A stretch of DNA of 64,000 bases from Tillandsia leiboldiana (lineage: Eukaryota > Streptophyta > Magnoliopsida > Poales > Bromeliaceae): the NCBI GenBank assembly GCA_029204045.2, contig CM055065.1, forward strand, positions 50,616,520 through 50,680,519, read 5' to 3'. Positions 60,474 to 64,000 of the stretch are shown piece after piece; position 1 is the stretch's first letter, and every line of letters starts with the position of its first letter. Made by a program: the position numbers and the translations under genes. A model generated the notes under the pieces. The model was not told the DNA's origin. It did no database searches and worked only from the letters and a program-made list of their open reading frames with translations.

Positions 60474-60651
60474 CCCCCCCCCCCCCCCCCCCCCCCCGGC
60501 TGCAGCCCACCCCGCTGCCGTGCGCAGCCAGCCCCACCACACCCTCCCCCGCAGCCCACCCCGCTGCAGCCGCCCGCCCCGCCCCTTCCGCCACGCGCAG
60601 CCAGCGCCGCCCCGCCCCCCCCGCGCGCGCATGCACACCCCCCCCCCCCAG
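60474..60651. other. C24 run and very GC-rich segment abutting a helicase exon
   Basis: 24 consecutive C at 60474-60497 are followed by a GC-rich stretch with a repeated CAGCCCACCCCGCTGC (near 60504 and 60556) and ACGCGCAGCCAGC-like motifs, ending in a C run and the AG that precedes the first recognisable MTR4 exon. It is sharply different from all neighbouring DNA. Proline-rich open frames across it on both strands are low-complexity. Origin unknown. Confidence 0.6.
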
Positions 60652-63600
60652 GAAGGCCTTGTAAAAGCCCTTTTCGCCACTGAAACAGTATGCTCTTTGC
60701 AAAGACCTGTGTCATCTTTGGCATTTGTGATTGTTTGTCTCATCATTTATGTAGTTTCTAGTGTTTTTTATAATCTGGATAACAATTGCTATGGTTGCTG
60801 AATTACATATGTTTATGGTAGATTTACCTTTTGTTTTAAGTATGATAAATGATCAATAAATGACATCTTCTGGCTTACTCTTCTGTAGTTTGCTATGGGG
60901 TTGAATATGCCTGCAAAAACAGTTGTTTTTACATCTGTGAAGAAGTGGGATGGTGATACCAATCGCTACATTGGAACTGGAGAATACATTCAGGTAGTCA
61001 AAGGCGCCACTATAGCAGCTTCGTACATAGGCATTGAAGAAAAGTAAGGTATCGTTTGGTTCGGGAATTAGTGAGAATTAGTAGTACCAGGTATAAGTAT
61101 AAAGTTGAGTATAAGGTAGGATAAATGAAAATAGTGTTTGGTTGGGATATAGGTTAGTACCGGTATAAGAAAAATAGTATTTGGTTGGGATTGAAGAATA
61201 AGAGGGATAAATGGTTGACTTTTGAGTAAAAAGACGAAAATACCCTTATCTTTTTATATGTATTAAAATTTGATAAATAAATATTGTATTATAACTTTTT
61301 AAATATAATAATTGTAATATATATTATGTAATTAATTAGATAATATATAAAATTAGTGTTAATTATTTATATGTAAAAAATGATTAATATTATATAAAAA
61401 TTTAAATTAATTTTTCTGGTAAGATATTTAATTTGTAAAAATTAATATTTAGTGTTAATTAGTGTTTAAATTAGTATTAATTAATTTTACTTGTAAAATT
61501 TTGATTAATTCTTTATTTTGCGTTGGGAACGAGGATGCGGTACGGGAGAGAGATTTTTTTAGCCGGCGGCGACGAATAATTTTTCCGGGTAACATATAAA
61601 TATTTTAAAAATTAAAAATTAGTGTTAATTAGTGTTATTTAAATATTCATTGTAATATATCTAAATTATTAAATTAAATGATATATAAAATTTGAATTAT
61701 ATTATATACTATTTTTTCACACAAATTTGAATTAATTAGAAAGGTGAGGAGGGTAATAATAGAGGAGAGAGAAAGTAGGTTTAATTCAGGGGTAATGGAG
61801 GTTGTCCCTGGTTGTACCGGGGACAAAAGGGAAAAGGGGGGGATTCGAATTCCCCCCTGTTCCAAAGTGTTTGGGTACAAAGGGGGGATAACCCCCTTTG
61901 TACCCGAACCAAACACTCCCTAAATGTTTAAAAGCAAGAGAACAAGAGGGAGAGAGAAATGGGATAATTAATAGGGCAAGAGATACTTTAATGAATAACA
62001 AGAATGTTATCTAGTGCACCAACAGTCACAATAATAAAGGGGCGTGGGGTGCTTTAAAAAATTACAAGAATGTCTCTAATAGTTGTGTCCTCAATTGCTA
62101 GATTTGTTTCTTACTATGCTTTTCCTGCCATATTCACCATAAATAGATGAGTGGGAGAGCCGGTCGTCGTGGCAAAGATGAGCATGGAATTTGTGTTATA
62201 ATGATTGATGAGAAGGTATGATATGTTTAGCCACCAATACCGTTGTTTTCTGTTTATACTAATTGTTAGAAATGTTAAACAATTTTGTCTTTCTTCTTGC
62301 ATAGCTGAGGGAATTTTAAGATTAAAGATTTTTCTTCAAATAAATTACGACATATTCTAAGGAGCTGCATAAGTAACTTGCTGGCCTTAGCAGTATAAGA
62401 ATTGCAATCCCTTCTGACCTCCGACCGCCGGAAGCAAGACAAACTGTGTTACTTGCGGTGCAAGAGCTGGGAAAGCGTTATCCTCAAGGACTTCCGAAGC
62501 TGCATCCAGTGAAAGTATATAATTTATATCTGTTTCCAGTTTATATTTGAATTGCTAGTTTCTTTTCAATTTTGTATGTGTAGTTTCCACAATCTGTACT
62601 CGTGCCTTTTCTACCTACATTCTCTTAAGTAATTTTTAACACTTATGAAAAATTTAAGGTATCATTTAGAGATGATGGCTGTGTGAAAACATGGATAGTA
62701 TTTAGCAAGAAGTTGAGTAGATATGTTGGAGGACAATAGGAAAAGTTTAATCATACTTTAAAGCATTATCCAGTGCTCTGGTTATATGCTGCCATGAATT
62801 TTGTTACTTGTCCTATTCTACAAACCACGCTTTGATATAATTTATTGCTGTTTCCCATCAGTTTAAGCTTTTTGTGTTCCTCTACTTGAATTTTGTAACT
62901 ATTTCTGTGCATATTTGTATCTGTCCTTTGTAATGTTCGTCATTGCTTTGATGAAGCATCCCTGTGTGTTTCTTGTGCCAACTTTATGTCATTAATGTTT
63001 GCCATTGGTACAGATTCAGGAAATAAAAAAAAAATTTCTTATTCCCTTTTCTTTATTTTTCAAAACTTTTTAAGGATATGGGCATTGAAGAGCCAGAAAT
63101 AGTTGACTTGGTTCCTCAAGTTGAAGAACTTGAGCAGAAATTGTGGGCTCTTCCGCTGCATAAGGTTTGTCATCTACTTAAGTTCCTGTTAGTGAATCTT
63201 TGTGGACACATGACTAATGTAATACATATTGTATATTTTCCTAAAGTCTGCTCAAAGTGAGCAACATCTGAAATGGTACCAACGAAAAGCTGAGCTAAAT
63301 CATGAAATCCAACAGCTAAAATCAAAGATGCGTGAGTCACAGGTAACTTGACTATGCCTGGTGTACTAGTTACCATATTGTGATTCTTTTTTAGCTCCTG
63401 ATTGATTGGATTGATTGTTCTTTTCAGTTACAAAAGTTTGGCGATGAACTTAAAAATCGTTCTCGAGTCCTAAAGATGCTTGGCCATATTAATGCTGATA
63501 GTGTTCTCCAGTTAAAAGGGTGTGCTGCTTGTTTAATAGACACAGGGGATGAACTTCTTGTCACTGAGCTGATGTTTAACGGTACATCTTTAGTCTGATA

Positions 63601-64000
63601 TCCTTGTTACTTTTGCCGTTTATCTGTACTTTTTATTCTTAGTGTGCTAGACCAGATCTAAATGGTTGATGATGATCAGGTACATTTAACGATCTCGATC
63701 ATCATCAAGTGGCTGCTCTTGCTAGCTGCTTTATTCCTTGCTATAAGTCTAACGAGCAAATACACTTGCGAAGTGAGCTCGCAAAGCCTTTGCAACAACT
63801 TCAGGATGCTGCGAGAAGAATTGCAGAGGTTGGTGAATTACTTTTACGCTGTATATTTCATTTGGTGAAGCTTCGGTACATGCACTCAAAAATGTGCCAA
63901 TTCTTTTTTCCGTTGTGATTGCAAGCTAGACATAAATGTGGAGGAATACGTGGAGTCAACTATTAGGCCATATTTAATGGATGTTATCTATTGCTGGTCA
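60652..64000 (+). pseudogene. MTR4: MTR4-type DExH-box RNA helicase, 5'-truncated and internally deleted
   Basis: MTR4 is the nuclear exosome (TRAMP/NEXT) RNA helicase. Exon-like pieces: 60652-60687 (EGLVKALFATET), 60889-60993 (FAMGLNMPAKTVVFTSVKKW..), 62147-62215 (motif VI, MSGRAGRRGKDE), 62377-62514 (LAGLSSIRIAIPSDLRPPEA..), 63075-63164 (DMGIEEPEIVDLVPQVEELE..), 63247-63342, 63428-63581, 63680-63828 (TFNDLDHHQVAALASC..), then CKLDINVEEYVEST.. to the window end. Most keep intact splice sites and phase. Missing: the whole N-terminal half with Walker A/DExH motifs, and about 190 residues between motif VI and LSSIRI (only 161 bp of DNA there, with stops). The last exon lacks a normal acceptor before the expected IQRECK. 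An LTR and GC-rich DNA lie where the 5' exons should be. Probably a fragment made by duplication or transposon capture, not a working gene. Confidence 0.85.
61048..61920. mobile_element. PIF/Harbinger-type MITE in a helicase intron
   Basis: 873 bp, starting GGTATCGTTTGGTTCGGGA and ending CCCGAACCAAACACTCCC, imperfect terminal inverted repeats. TAA is on both sides (61045-61047 and 61921-61923), the 3-bp target duplication expected of PIF/Harbinger elements. The interior is AT-rich and lacks a transposase frame. Confidence 0.8.

Noticed and set aside
60368..60746. Gly/Ala-rich minus-strand frames around 60.4-60.7 kb
   Set aside because: Antisense to the GC-rich segment and helicase exon. Low complexity with no recognisable domain.

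Overview
The window is plant nuclear DNA, most likely from a monocot. The genes have spliced exons with GT..AG borders. First exons and single-exon genes are very GC-rich, while introns and intergenic DNA are AT-rich with very long (TA)n tracts. The proteins belong to land-plant families (S40/DUF584, BRANCHLESS TRICHOME-like coiled coil, At1g61900-type GPI protein, DETOXIFICATION 40-type MATE, MTR4 helicase). Nothing resembles a bacterial operon, plasmid or CRISPR locus. The species cannot be named from the sequence alone.

Layout. 0-8.5 kb is intergenic and holds a foldback MITE, a 5'-truncated LINE with a perfect 18-bp target duplication, and microsatellites. 9.0-10.1 kb is a minus-strand S40 senescence-regulator-like gene with a G-box-rich promoter. 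10.1-17 kb is gene-poor: a complete Cassandra-type TRIM carrying 5S rRNA-like LTRs, a CACTA mini-element, a cluster of GTGGGNCCCAC palindromes, and MITEs inside TA repeats. 18.3-21.1 kb is a three-exon minus-strand gene for a BLT/USO1-like coiled-coil protein with an upstream ORF that overlaps its start codon. 21-32 kb is repeat-rich, including two CACTA mini-elements in inverted array. 32.0-32.9 kb is a plus-strand gene for a small MGNC-start protein behind a G-box cluster. 34.9-40.5 kb is an eight-exon minus-strand gene for an At1g61900-like GPI-anchored protein, with a 12-nt microexon. 41-48.9 kb is intergenic and holds a decayed Cassandra copy and a very young non-autonomous LTR element with apparently identical LTRs. 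49.1-58.7 kb is a seven-exon plus-strand MATE transporter gene whose introns hold nested transposons, including a recent short-internal LTR element. 59.6-60.5 kb holds LTR fragments. 60.65-64 kb is a 5'-truncated, internally deleted copy of an MTR4-type RNA helicase gene running off the window.

The five intact or apparently intact genes do not form a pathway. They look like an ordinary series of independent plant genes separated by transposon-rich DNA. The most interesting material is in the non-autonomous retroelements, the chimeric helicase fragment, the microexon, the uORF and the TA-repeat-associated MITE family. Exon maps were built by eye from splice signals, reading phase and remembered family similarity. 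No alignment or transcript data were available.
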